Positions 8,088 through 19,032 of a stretch of 64,000 nucleotides of DNA are shown here, in pieces (within the stretch, counting starts at the first letter, position 1; each line of letters opens with the position of its first letter). The position numbers and the translations under genes were made by a program. Source of the stretch: Limnobacter sp. CACIAM 66H1 (GTDB lineage Bacteria > Pseudomonadota > Gammaproteobacteria > Burkholderiales > Burkholderiaceae_B). Location: the NCBI RefSeq assembly GCF_001601825.1, contig NZ_LUJK01000001.1:1-64000 (forward strand), given 5' to 3'. The notes beneath the pieces are model-generated. The model was not told where the DNA came from. It made no database searches and saw only the letters and a list, made by a program, of their open reading frames with translations.

Positions 8088-9792
8088 TCAGGGCTGAGGC
8101 ACCGGATTATTTCTGCACGGTTGTGAATCCACCGTGCCACATTCGGTCAACTCTGGTTTCACATTCGCATTGGTCAATTCACCCAGTACGATCTTGGACG
8201 GATGCTCGGCATCGTGATGCACAGTCACGGTTTGTGGCGTCAGGATTGATTGAAACCCCCAAAGTCCGATCATGCTGGGGTTTTCAACATACATACGGAT
8301 GCTGGAGCCTTTGCGAAACACATGGCTGAAGGGCATCATCTCAACCCGAAGCAATTCCGGTACGCCAGGTGTCATGTCTTTCAGCGATTCAGCGGTGTGC
8401 GGGTGGTAGGGTTGTAGCGCGCTTGAACGTTGTTCGTCCAGGGCGCGATGTGATGCACGCAGCCATCCGCGCTGAACGTATTGTTCTTGTCCATCAGGCC
8501 GAACCTCCACCATGGTCACCTGCAGGTCAACATCGTTGGCAGTGGTGGATACCCACAAATCTGCACTTGAGACGCCGTAGCTGGTGAAGGTGTTCAACAA
8601 CGGTTTGGTGGTGAACACGGCACGACCCAAGGGATTGTCAGGAGAAACAGTCCATGTGTTGGCGGTAACACCGCCAGTTTGCGTGCGGTCAAACACCCCT
8701 GTACTGTCAATTACATTGGGTGCGGGCAGCGGGTAGCTGTAGCTGGTGCCGGGCCCTGCTGCTGCGGTCTCTTTGTCGTTCAGCATCAAGCCACCAGGAG
8801 CCAGATGAAACTCCTTTGCTTTTACTTTCACTGGAAGTTTTGGCAGTGTTGTCACGCTGTTGGGAGCCAAGTTGGCTGCGTCGGTTTCGTGCCAAATGTG
8901 TACCTTGGGTGTTTTGTCGAAACCGTTGTCGATTCCTTTCAAGAAGTGATCATAAAACGATTGAAGTTGGGCCATGATGCCGTGGGAATACTGATGTATG
9001 GTGTGGTGGCCATTGCTGGTGATGATCCAGGTTTTGTTGGGATCCAGTTGGTCGTAGAAGTAAGCACCTCGGCCCCCTGTTTGTTCATCTTGCCAGGCCT
9101 GGGTCGCAAACACGGGCACATTGATATTGGACACCCAGTTTTTGATGCTGTGCGCGTGGTGCCAGGCGTCGTCGTTCGGGTGCTGCGGAATTTGAACCGC
9201 CAGTGAGTTCAGGTTGTTTTGAGCGGCATGAAGTGCGCCGTGTTGCAAACACTTGTTGTCGCCAATTTGCAGGGCGTCGCGATAGGCGATGGCCCAGTCG
9301 GCATTCAACCCAGCACCCCAAGCGGGTGGAAATGCGGCGTTCAGAATACCCCCCGGAAAACCGATGTCCCGGTAGGTGTCCACCACTGGCATACCGGGGC
9401 CTACAGCCACCAAGTGTTTAGGCTGCATGCTGGCGACCCACAATCGCATATCCTTTGGCGAGCATGTCATACACGAAAATGTTGGCTGCACGCGATGGAT
9501 CGCTGCCACCAAAATAGCCCTCGTACATCATCAGTACTGGAAAGGGGCCTTCACCTTCGGGTAACCAGGCGGTGTAACGCAGCTCGTTGCCATCGGGCAA
9601 CGGAATGTAGCCCCATTCAGTAACTGAGGCTGTGGCTGGGTTGACGGCTACGTCGGATGGCTGCACCTGAGGTGCTGCGGTACCCGAGGGGCTTGTCCGC
9701 GCGGCGCTGTTTTCACCCGATCCACCGCAGCCTGCAAGCAGTGTGAAGCATGTGGTGAGCACGATGGATGTGAATAAATGATACGTCCTCAA
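8088..9792 (-). pseudogene. Peptidase S15 / CocE-NonD hydrolase lipoprotein, internally deleted and out of frame
   Basis: The 5' part (TTG start at 9792, GGAG seven bases before it) encodes a lipoprotein signal with lipobox LLAGC (Cys22) and the first hydrolase strands up to GYAIVG. The frame then stops after a few residues. Homology resumes in another frame at VASMQPKHLVAVGPG (about 9437) and runs through the alpha/beta core and the C-terminal jelly-roll (VENPSMIGLWGF) to 8088. From the family, roughly 60 codons are missing at the junction, including the RGTG loop and the GxSxxG catalytic serine. This cannot be a simple homopolymer error. The start codons open in the downstream frame do not restore a catalytic site, so I call it non-functional. 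Confidence 0.75.
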
Positions 9793-9907
9793 AGTCTGTC
9801 TCCGGTATTGATTTCTTTTTGTGTATCTTGTGGTGATGCTTCGGAAGCAGAATAGGTGGATGTTGGGCAGTGCGATAGAAGGCAGTTGCTACTTTTGTAT
9901 GTACTTG

Positions 9908-10691
9908 CTACGAGTCATCACAAATTTGTAATTCAACCAGCTTGTTGTTTGCAAGGTACGAGGGAGTGAGTGCAAAGTAACGCGTGAAAGTACGGCTTAG
10001 GTGCGAGGAATCAGAGAAGCCGATTTCATGGGCCACCTCAGACAATGTTTTGTTGCGCACAAAAAGCTCTGCCGCGTAACGCATCTTGATCCACAGCAGG
10101 TATTGCCGAATTGAAATGCCCACTTCGTCTGTGAACAGGTGGGCCAGACGGCTCTCCGACAAGCCGCACAGAGCCGACAGCTTTTTTAGTTCAGCAACTT
10201 GAGGAATGTGGGTGTGAAGCCAGGAGGCGACCATGTCTACACGCCGGTCAAGTGGTGGTGCCCCAATAATTTCCGGAAAAAGGCGCCTGAAGAATTACCT
10301 CGGAACTGTGACGAAGTTCGTGGCAAGTGCGTTTGCCCGACATGCTGTCATACGCATGTTGCTGTGCGGTTTCATTCAGTCGTGACTGCAGGTCAAGAAT
10401 ATCCCTGCCATCCAGAATTTCGCGCAGTTTTCGGGCGTAAGGGTTGATTGGATCCACATTCAAACTGTAAAGACAGGTGTTGTTGGCGCTCAGCGTACGG
10501 GCCACGTTGGACCCAATCAAAAATGCGCGACCACTGTGTTTGTGGCCAGACGACTCCACTTCAAAGTCGCCATCCGTGCCGATCAGGATGACCGTGGATG
10601 GACGGCAGCTTTGCTCGCCCAAAAAGTAGGGGGACATGTAGATAAAACGATCTCGCCAGATCGACAGTGATGAGATGTGCGCATGGCTCAT
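9908..10691 (-). pseudogene. AraC-family transcriptional regulator, frameshifted
   Basis: The first frame (ATG at 10691, AAGG before it) encodes about 130 residues of an AraC-type N-terminal region and then goes out of frame near 10290-10300. The rest follows in the next frame: RRLFPEIIG, then VDMVASWLHTHIPQ and a complete AraC DNA-binding domain with two helix-turn-helices (LSESRLAHLF and GFSDSSHLSRTF), ending at 9908. One extra base in CAGGCGCC would explain the shift. It lies upstream of the broken S15 gene on the same strand, so it may have regulated it. A sequence error cannot be excluded. Confidence 0.75.
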
Positions 10692-10761
10692 CGTTGTGCC
10701 TTGGTTGGGTCAACATATCCTTGATACATGTTTTTCTGTGAATGGATTGATTCACTCAAAA

Positions 10762-11343
10762 TTAAAGCCCAAATCCTGCCCCAACGCCAAAGAGGGTGGC
10801 CGCACCCAGTGCTGCAAACATCGCAGCAGCTGTTCGGTGCACCAGCTTCATCGGAATTTTTTCAGCCAGCTTGTCGCCAGCAAACACCGCAGGCACGTCG
10901 GCAATCAGCATGCCCAGTGTAGTGCCCGCAACTACCATGAGCACATCGTTGTAGTGTGCTGACATGGCCACGGTGGCGATTTGGGTTTTGTCGCCCATTT
11001 CCGCTAAAAAGAAGGTGATGAAGGTGGCACCGAACACCCCCAGCTTGGTCGCCAGTTGGGTTTCTTCATCTTCGATTTTGTCAGGAATGAGTGTCCACAC
11101 TGCCATGGCGATGAAGGATGCGCCAAGCACCCAACGCAGAACGGATTGATCCACATTGGCGGTGATCCAGCTACCCACCACGCCAGCCAGGCCGTGATTG
11201 ATCAGGGTGGCCAAAGTAATTCCAATGATGATGGGGACTGGTTTTTTGAAACGTGTGGCCAACAGAAATGCAAGAAGCTGGGTTTTATCCCCAATTTCAG
11301 CAAGTGCAATTACACCGGTGGATACGAGAAGTGCCGAAGACAT
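10762..11343 (-). CDS. TMEM165/GDT1 (UPF0016) family manganese exporter
   Basis: Inner-membrane cation exporter of 193 residues with six predicted helices in two repeats, each with the family signature: EIGDKTQ near residue 16 and EMGDKTQ near 115. Bacterial members (MneA type) export Mn2+. The leader contains a yybP-ykoY manganese riboswitch, which independently supports that substrate. AGGAAC lies eight bases before the ATG. No operon partner is evident: the upstream gene on the same strand is 236 bases away and the downstream neighbour is the AraC remnant. Confidence 0.92.
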   Translation of the reverse strand: MSSALLVSTGVIALAEIGDKTQLLAFLLATRFKKPVPIIIGITLATLINHGLAGVVGSWITANVDQSVLRWVLGASFIAMAVWTLIPDKIEDEETQLATKLGVFGATFITFFLAEMGDKTQIATVAMSAHYNDVLMVVAGTTLGMLIADVPAVFAGDKLAEKIPMKLVHRTAAAMFAALGAATLFGVGAGFGL

Positions 11344-11410
11344 TTAAAAGTTCCTGGGCCTGGAAAAACCGAATGACCACGCAGCTTCTCCAGGCCAATC
11401 TGGAAGCCGT

Positions 11411-11520
11411 GTAGTCAAAGGTCTTGCCAAGTTCAAAAACCGCTTACGCCATAGCCTGTATAAGATGTTAGGCCAAGTGTGTTGACGTAAGCCTTTCCGA
11501 GCGGAAAGAGGCTACTCCCC
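11411..11520 (-). promoter_or_regulatory. yybP-ykoY manganese riboswitch
   Basis: The minus-strand leader of the GDT1 gene starts with GGGGAGTAGCC, continues with a CTTTCCG/CGGAAAG hairpin, then CTTACGTCAACA, and ends with GGCAAGACCTTTGACTAC. These are the conserved blocks of the yybP-ykoY aptamer, in order. Mn2+ binding normally raises expression of the downstream exporter. The roughly 65 bases between aptamer and ATG hold CCTGGAGAAGC and TTCCAGG segments that could form the expression switch. Confidence 0.9.
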
Positions 11521-11579
11521 AATGAGTGTCGCAATGATAGGACTTGCCATTCAAAAAATCAAGTCGATCGAGATTGGAT

Positions 11580-12701
11580 TCAAAGGCAAATTGACAAATC
11601 GTTCAAGGGGTGCAACCCGAGAAATCGTGGTTTCAAGAGATCGTGAATCGTTGCTTCACTCACCTCACTTAACTTGCCCGGGTTCCACTTGGGCGATTTG
11701 TCTTTGTCCACCAGCAATGCACGTACGCCTTCCGGAAAGTCTGGATGTACGCAGCAGCCCACGGAAGCCTGATACTCCAGCCGCAATACATCGGCGAGAT
11801 CTGCGCCCGCATGGCGCTTCATCAATTCAAATGACAGCGCGGCCGAAGTGGGAGAGCCATGCGCATATGCCTGAGCAGCTTTGGCCAGCCAGACCACCTC
11901 GCTTTGTTGCAGCGCGCGCAAGGACACGTCGATTTCAGCCAGTGTGTCATGGTTCATTACGGCATCAATTTCTTTGGCGTGTGTATGTAACAAAGGTGTG
12001 GGCGCGTTCACTTCGAACTGTCTTAGCACGGCAGACAATTTTTCCCTGTCCGATTTCAGCTCACCCTGCCAGCTGGTGTTTTCAATGGCATGCAGTACAT
12101 TTGAAAACTGCGCATGTTCTATCGCCGCATCGGCCCATTTGCCCAGCAAAGCATCACCCGCGTTGATGATTGCGCCGGTCAGCGCCAGAAACAAACCCGT
12201 GCGCTCGGGCATTCGATGCAAGAACCAGGTGCCGGCCACATCCGGGTACAAACCAATGTGAATTTCCGGCATGGCGATCCGTGCATTGGGGCTGACCACG
12301 CGGTGTGAAGCCCCAACCATCAAACCCACACCACCACCCATCACAATGCCGTGTGCCCAACACAAAATGGGTTTGGGGTAGGTGTGTATGCGGTAGTCCA
12401 AGCGATACTCACGTTCGAAAAATGCCTCGGCTTCAGGCGGTATTACGCCTGCCCCTACACGCTTGCTGGCGTGGTGCAAACTCACCACATCACCGCCTGC
12501 ACAAAAGGCTTTGTCGCCTGCAGCACTCAGCACCACACCTGCAATCGAATCGTCTTCTGCCCAGCTTTTTAATTGGGGATCGAGCAGGTCGATCATGGGC
12601 AAGGTGAGTGCATTCAAGGCTGCAGGATTGTTCAAGACTGCATGACCAAACTTGTGGCCACTGGCGGTGCTGAAAGTACTGAATGTGACAGGTGCGGACA
12701 T
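11580..12701 (-). CDS. 3-hydroxyisobutyryl-CoA hydrolase (enoyl-CoA hydratase/isomerase family)
   Basis: Crotonase-fold enzyme of about 373 residues, probably releasing 3-hydroxyisobutyrate from its CoA ester in valine degradation. The oxyanion-hole segment AFCAGGDVVSLH and the MPEIHIGLYPDVAG catalytic segment (Glu and Asp) place it in the HIBCH branch, as does the long C-terminal extension compared with 260-residue hydratases. The open frame extends to a TTG at 12728, but I prefer the ATG at 12701 (MSAPVTFS), where family homology begins. It stands alone, 100 bases past the katG terminator. The regulatory region was not recognised. Confidence 0.85.
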   Translation of the reverse strand: MSAPVTFSTFSTASGHKFGHAVLNNPAALNALTLPMIDLLDPQLKSWAEDDSIAGVVLSAAGDKAFCAGGDVVSLHHASKRVGAGVIPPEAEAFFEREYRLDYRIHTYPKPILCWAHGIVMGGGVGLMVGASHRVVSPNARIAMPEIHIGLYPDVAGTWFLHRMPERTGLFLALTGAIINAGDALLGKWADAAIEHAQFSNVLHAIENTSWQGELKSDREKLSAVLRQFEVNAPTPLLHTHAKEIDAVMNHDTLAEIDVSLRALQQSEVVWLAKAAQAYAHGSPTSAALSFELMKRHAGADLADVLRLEYQASVGCCVHPDFPEGVRALLVDKDKSPKWNPGKLSEVSEATIHDLLKPRFLGLHPLNDLSICL

Positions 12702-12752
12702 AGGGTGATTGGCGTGTAATGTTCTCAAAGTGACTCAAGAAGATACACCAAT

Positions 12753-12787
12753 AAAAAAAGCCCGGTGCTTTCACACCGGGCTTTTTT
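12753..12787 (-). terminator. Rho-independent terminator after katG
   Basis: A perfect stem, AGCCCGGTG / CACCGGGCT around a short loop, flanked by A-runs on one side and T-runs on the other, so it could work in both directions. It begins 16 bases past the katG stop and separates katG from the hydrolase gene downstream. Confidence 0.92.
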
Positions 12788-12802
12788 CACAGCCAGTTCA
12801 AA

Positions 12803-15034
<2,232 letters not shown>

Positions 15035-15172
15035 TTATTAACTGCTGAATTCAGTGTAGGGTGCTAAATCCTATCAATCAAGTTGTTTTTATAAATTTAC
15101 CCTATAGGCAGGGGCAATTGATATTTTTGACCTTCAGCATGTCTTCCATATTAATACCTGAAAAAAAGTTGG

Positions 15173-16087
15173 TCACTCCTCATCGAAGGAGTCGTACTTC
15201 TGGCAGAGAAAGTCGATCAGTGCACGCACTGCGGGCAGCATGCCGCGCCTCGATGGAAACACCACGTGAATGATTTCGCGACGCGGAGACCACTCTGGAA
15301 GCAATTTGACCAATCGCCCGTCGGCGACCTGTTCGGGCACCATCAGATTGGGCAATTGAACCACCCCCACCCCTGCCATCGCACTGGCCCGCAGGGCTGT
15401 CATGTCGGTCGTTACCAGTCGGGGAGAAAAAGGCACGACCACTCGCTCCCCACTGAGATGAGTCAGGCACCACTCAAAGTTGTTTTGTACATTCCCCTGT
15501 GTTTGTCCCAAACCAAGACTTGGCCATTCAGTCAACTCAGTGGGATGTTTTGGAAGCCCCATTTTTCGGATCAACCGGGGAGACGCAACCAGACACAGTC
15601 CCCTGTCTGAAAGAACTTTGAGCACCAGATCGCTGTTTTCAAGCGGCAAGGGGCGAACCCGTATGGCCAGGTCAACTCCCTCGGCCACCACATCCACCCG
15701 CCTGTTGCTGGCTTCCATGTGCACTGTCACTTGCGGATGTTTCACCAGAAATTCTGCCAGCATGTCGCCAATGTGTGCATGCAGCAATGCGATGGGGCAG
15801 GTCATGCGGATCAGGCCACGTGGCTCGGAATGATTTTGTTCAATCAATTCCTGTGCACTTTCGGCCTCAATCAACATGGCCTTGCAGTGCTGGTAGTAAG
15901 TTTTTCCGATTTCTGTGATGTGTAGCTTGCGCGTTGATCGATACAGCAGTTGCGTGTTCAGGCGCTTTTCAAGCTCGGCGATGCGGCGGCTTATTTTTGA
16001 TTTCGGAACACCCAGAGCACGCGCCGCAGCTGAGAAACCCTGATGTTCAACCACCTTGGCAAAGTAATACAGGTCGTTGAGGTCCAT
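15173..16087 (-). CDS. LysR-family transcriptional regulator
   Basis: 304 residues: an N-terminal winged helix-turn-helix (FSAAARALGVPKSKISRRI, about 18-36) and a periplasmic-binding-like effector domain. The DLNDLYYFAKVVEHQGFS start and GVPKSKISRRIAELE resemble the subgroup that often sits divergently from small redox or hydrolase genes. It is divergent from the isochorismatase-like gene, with an inverted repeat in the 122-base gap, so that gene (with pirin) is the probable target. The effector is unknown. Confidence 0.88.
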   Translation of the reverse strand: MDLNDLYYFAKVVEHQGFSAAARALGVPKSKISRRIAELEKRLNTQLLYRSTRKLHITEIGKTYYQHCKAMLIEAESAQELIEQNHSEPRGLIRMTCPIALLHAHIGDMLAEFLVKHPQVTVHMEASNRRVDVVAEGVDLAIRVRPLPLENSDLVLKVLSDRGLCLVASPRLIRKMGLPKHPTELTEWPSLGLGQTQGNVQNNFEWCLTHLSGERVVVPFSPRLVTTDMTALRASAMAGVGVVQLPNLMVPEQVADGRLVKLLPEWSPRREIIHVVFPSRRGMLPAVRALIDFLCQKYDSFDEE

Positions 16088-16103
16088 GTGTATTTGCTTT
16101 TTA

Positions 16104-16123
16104 TTGTTCCATCAATAGAACAA
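16104..16123. promoter_or_regulatory. Probable LysR operator in the divergent intergenic region
   Basis: TTGTTC and GAACAA form a perfect 6-bp inverted repeat with an 8-base spacer, which contains the T-N11-A pattern of LysR boxes. It is 17 bases before the lysR start and about 86 bases before the isochorismatase start, suitable for autoregulation and divergent activation. Confidence 0.5.
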
Positions 16124-16209
16124 ATTGTTGAGTTTATGCCAGCTTATCAATGATTGATTGTTTCAATAGCATATTGCCATTATTAACTGTCAATGAAAAG
16201 GAAGACAGC

Positions 16210-16830
16210 ATGAGCAAGCCTTACATTCGTCTCGACAAAAACAACGCTGCGGTGCTGCTGGTGGATCATCAGGCCGGTTTGTTGTCGCTGGTGCGTGACA
16301 TCGATCCTGATCGTTTCAAAAACAATGTGTTGGCCCTGGCCGATCTCGCGAAATACTTCAAATTGCCCACTATTTTGACCACCAGTTTTGAAACCGGCCC
16401 GAACGGCCCCTTAGTGCCCGAGTTGAAAGAGATTTTTCCGGATGCACCTTACATTGCCCGCCCGGGACAGATCAATGCCTGGGACAATGACGAGTTTCTG
16501 GCTGCAGTCAAAGCCACCGGCAAAAAACAGTTGATTATTGCGGGTGTGGTGACTGAGGTGTGTGTGGCTTTCCCGACTTTGTCTGCGCTTGAAGAGGGCT
16601 ACGAGGTGTTTGTGGTGACCGATGCTTCGGGCACCTTCAATGAACTGACGCGCGATTCCGCTTGGGAAAGAATGAGCAATGCAGGAGCACAGTTGATGAC
16701 CTGGTTTGGTGTGGCATGTGAACTGCACCGTGATTGGCGCAACGACATTGAAGGCTTGGGTGCCTTGTTCTCGAATCACATTCCAGACTATCGCAACCTG
16801 ATTACCAGCTACACGGCACTGACGAAGTAA
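16210..16830 (+). CDS. Isochorismatase-family cysteine hydrolase (YcaC-like)
   Basis: A 206-residue cysteine hydrolase. The catalytic triad is recognisable as Asp in AVLLVDHQAG, a lysine near the middle, and Cys in GVVTEVCVAFPT. The sequence is closest to the YcaC-type group, whose substrates are mostly unknown, rather than to true isochorismatases. The start is set at ATG 16210 because AAAGGAAG lies five bases upstream; the longer frame to 16150 has no such site. It is followed after 23 bases by a pirin gene, a common pairing under LysR control. Confidence 0.85.
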   Translation: MSKPYIRLDKNNAAVLLVDHQAGLLSLVRDIDPDRFKNNVLALADLAKYFKLPTILTTSFETGPNGPLVPELKEIFPDAPYIARPGQINAWDNDEFLAAVKATGKKQLIIAGVVTEVCVAFPTLSALEEGYEVFVVTDASGTFNELTRDSAWERMSNAGAQLMTWFGVACELHRDWRNDIEGLGALFSNHIPDYRNLITSYTALTK

Positions 16831-16853
16831 GCGCAAACCGTTATGATTTTGAC

Positions 16854-17744
16854 ATGAACAAAATCAAGCGAATTGAACTGCGCAGTGCAGACTTGGGCGA
16901 AGGCATGTTGGTGAAACGTGCCTTGCCCAGTCGCCACCAGCGCATGGTTGGGGCATGGTGTTTTCTGGACCACGCAGGGCCAGTGGACTTTGCCCCGGGC
17001 AAAGGCATGCACGTGGGCGCACACCCGCACACCGCATTACAAACATTCACCTGGTTGATCGATGGCGAAGTGCTGCACAAAGACAGCCTGGGCAATGCGC
17101 TGATTATTCGCCCAGGGCAGGTGAACCTCATGACTGCGGGGCGTGGCATTGTGCACACGGAAGATTCAGTGGTGAATGGTGGCCGCCTGCATGCTGCGCA
17201 GTTGTGGATCGCATTGCCAGAAGAACTGGCCAATTGTGAACCCGATTTTGCGCATTATCCAGAATTGCCTGTTTGGCATGTCGAGGACGTTCAATACACC
17301 TTGCTGGCTGGCACCTACGAGGGATACAACGCACCCACCGCAGTGCATTCGCCAATGCTTGGCATGGACTTGTTTAGCCTGCACGGCGGGCAAGCCACGC
17401 TGCATTTGAACCCGGAGTTTGAGTACGGATTTTTGCCATTGACCGGGCAGTTGAGTGTGCAAGGCGAAAATTACACGCCTGAAGAATTCGCCTACATCGA
17501 GAAAGACTCCGAACGTCTGGAGATAACGCTCGGCGCCAATACACGCGTCTTGTTGTTGGGCGGTGTGCCGTTCGAGTCACCCGTGCAAATGTGGTGGAAT
17601 TTCGTGGGGCACAGCAAGGAAGCGATTGCACAAGCCCAAAAGGATTGGGAGCAGGGCGATCCGCGTTTTGGCGATGTGCTCAACGAATCAGCCAGCACCG
17701 GTGTTGCGCCACGCCTGGCTGCACCAGCACTGCCCTGGAAGTAA
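16854..17744 (+). CDS. Pirin family protein
   Basis: A bicupin of 296 residues. The N-terminal cupin carries the pirin metal-site pattern: HVGAHPHTALQTFTWL, where two histidines precede a later Glu/His in LMTAGRGIVHTEDS. Some bacterial pirins oxidise quercetin and others bind regulators or enzymes, so the role here is open. No clear ribosome site precedes the ATG; translation may be coupled to the hydrolase gene 23 bases upstream. Confidence 0.88.
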   Translation: MNKIKRIELRSADLGEGMLVKRALPSRHQRMVGAWCFLDHAGPVDFAPGKGMHVGAHPHTALQTFTWLIDGEVLHKDSLGNALIIRPGQVNLMTAGRGIVHTEDSVVNGGRLHAAQLWIALPEELANCEPDFAHYPELPVWHVEDVQYTLLAGTYEGYNAPTAVHSPMLGMDLFSLHGGQATLHLNPEFEYGFLPLTGQLSVQGENYTPEEFAYIEKDSERLEITLGANTRVLLLGGVPFESPVQMWWNFVGHSKEAIAQAQKDWEQGDPRFGDVLNESASTGVAPRLAAPALPWK

Positions 17745-17812
17745 GGTTTTTCCCGCTTTTCAGGGTAATCCATAGGACAGGCCTACCTCTTGTATTTTGG
17801 CTGTCGTGTTGA

Positions 17813-17838
17813 AGTCGATTACAGTAGATGTATCGACT
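17813..17838 (+). promoter_or_regulatory. Palindromic operator before the acyl-CoA dehydrogenase operon
   Basis: AGTCGAT (17813-17819) and ATCGACT (17832-17838) form a perfect 7-bp inverted repeat with a 12-base spacer, ending 15 bases before the start codon at 17854. Size and position suit a TetR-type repressor site. No cognate regulator is encoded nearby. Confidence 0.5.
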
Positions 17839-17853
17839 GACACGGAGTGCCCC

Positions 17854-19023
17854 ATGGATTTTTCCCTGACCCCTGCATTGAAATCACTTCAAGATGAGGT
17901 GAGAACTTTCATTGCTGAACAGATCATTCATCTGGAGAAAGACCCACGTCAAACTGCACATGGACCTTCTGAGGAACTGCGCGAGGAATTGGTGGGTTTG
18001 GCCCGCAGGGCAGGTTTGCTGACCCCACATGCGTCCAAAGAACTGGGTGGGCGCGGCTGGAGCCACATTGAAAAAGCAATTGCATTTGAAGAGGCTGGTT
18101 ACTCCACCTTGGGGCCCACGGCCATGAATATTCATGCGCCCGATGAAGGCAATATTCACTTGCTGGAAGTGGTGGCCACACCCGAACAAAAAGAACGCTG
18201 GCTCAAACCCATGGTGCAGGGAAAAATTCGTTCGTGTTTCGCCATGACCGAGCCCGCGCCCGGCGCTGGTGCTGACCCCTCGATGATGCAAACCACCGCA
18301 GTGAAAGATGGCGACCACTACGTGATCAACGGTGACAAGTGGTTTATCACCGGCGCGGAAGGGGCGAGCTTTGCCATCATCATGGCGAAGATGGAAGACG
18401 GCACTGCCACCATGTTTTTAAGCGATATGAATGCCCCCGGCATTGAGTATGTGCGCACCATGGATGCAATGGACGCCTGTTTTACTGGTGGGCATGGCGT
18501 GTTGAAGTTCAACAATTTGCGTGTGCATGAAAGCAGTGTATTGGGTGAAATTGGCAAGGGGTTTCGATATGCGCAAGTGCGCCTTGCACCGGCCCGTTTA
18601 ACCCATTGCATGCGCTGGCTGGGGCAGGCACGCCGCACACACGACATTGCATTGAACTACGCCCGCAAACGGCAGGCCTTTGGTGTGCAGTTGGGTGCAC
18701 ATGAGGGTGTTAGTTTTATGTTGGCTGACAATGAAATGGATTTGCACACGGCGCGTTTGCACATTTGGCACACCGCCTGGATGCTGGACCAAGGCGAGCG
18801 ATGTAATTTTGAATCGAGCCGTGCGAAGGTGGTGTGCTCCGAAGCCGAGTGGCGGGTCGTGGATCGCAGCGTGCAAATTCTGGGTGGGCAGGGCGTCACA
18901 GGTGAAACCATCGTGAGCCGCATTTTCACGGACATGCGCGCTTTCAGAATTTATGATGGCCCCAGTGAAGTGCACCGCTTCAGCATGGGCAAAAAACTGA
19001 TTGCAGGCCTGGACAAACAATAA
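17854..19023 (+). CDS. Acyl-CoA dehydrogenase family protein
   Basis: FAD-dependent acyl-CoA dehydrogenase of 389 residues. Visible signatures are CFAMTEPAPGAG, INGDKWFITGAEGA, YARKRQAFGVQ and ILGGQGVTGE, with the probable catalytic glutamate in YDGPSEVHR near the C-terminus. The start is ATG 17854 (MDFSLTP) with GGAG seven bases before it; the in-frame TTG at 17797 would place the operator inside the gene. It heads an operon with an SDR, a phosphotransferase of the ACAD10/11 type, a DUF6285 protein and a phosphatase. This set suggests degradation of an unusual, perhaps hydroxylated, acyl-CoA. Confidence 0.92.
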   Translation: MDFSLTPALKSLQDEVRTFIAEQIIHLEKDPRQTAHGPSEELREELVGLARRAGLLTPHASKELGGRGWSHIEKAIAFEEAGYSTLGPTAMNIHAPDEGNIHLLEVVATPEQKERWLKPMVQGKIRSCFAMTEPAPGAGADPSMMQTTAVKDGDHYVINGDKWFITGAEGASFAIIMAKMEDGTATMFLSDMNAPGIEYVRTMDAMDACFTGGHGVLKFNNLRVHESSVLGEIGKGFRYAQVRLAPARLTHCMRWLGQARRTHDIALNYARKRQAFGVQLGAHEGVSFMLADNEMDLHTARLHIWHTAWMLDQGERCNFESSRAKVVCSEAEWRVVDRSVQILGGQGVTGETIVSRIFTDMRAFRIYDGPSEVHRFSMGKKLIAGLDKQ

Positions 19024-19032
19024 GGAAAAACC

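Noticed and set aside
9418-9512. First 25 residues of the downstream S15 frame (MVAAIHRVQPTFSC...) as a genuine N-terminus
   Set aside because: That stretch overlaps the upstream part of the same gene in another frame, and family homology begins only at VASMQPKHL.
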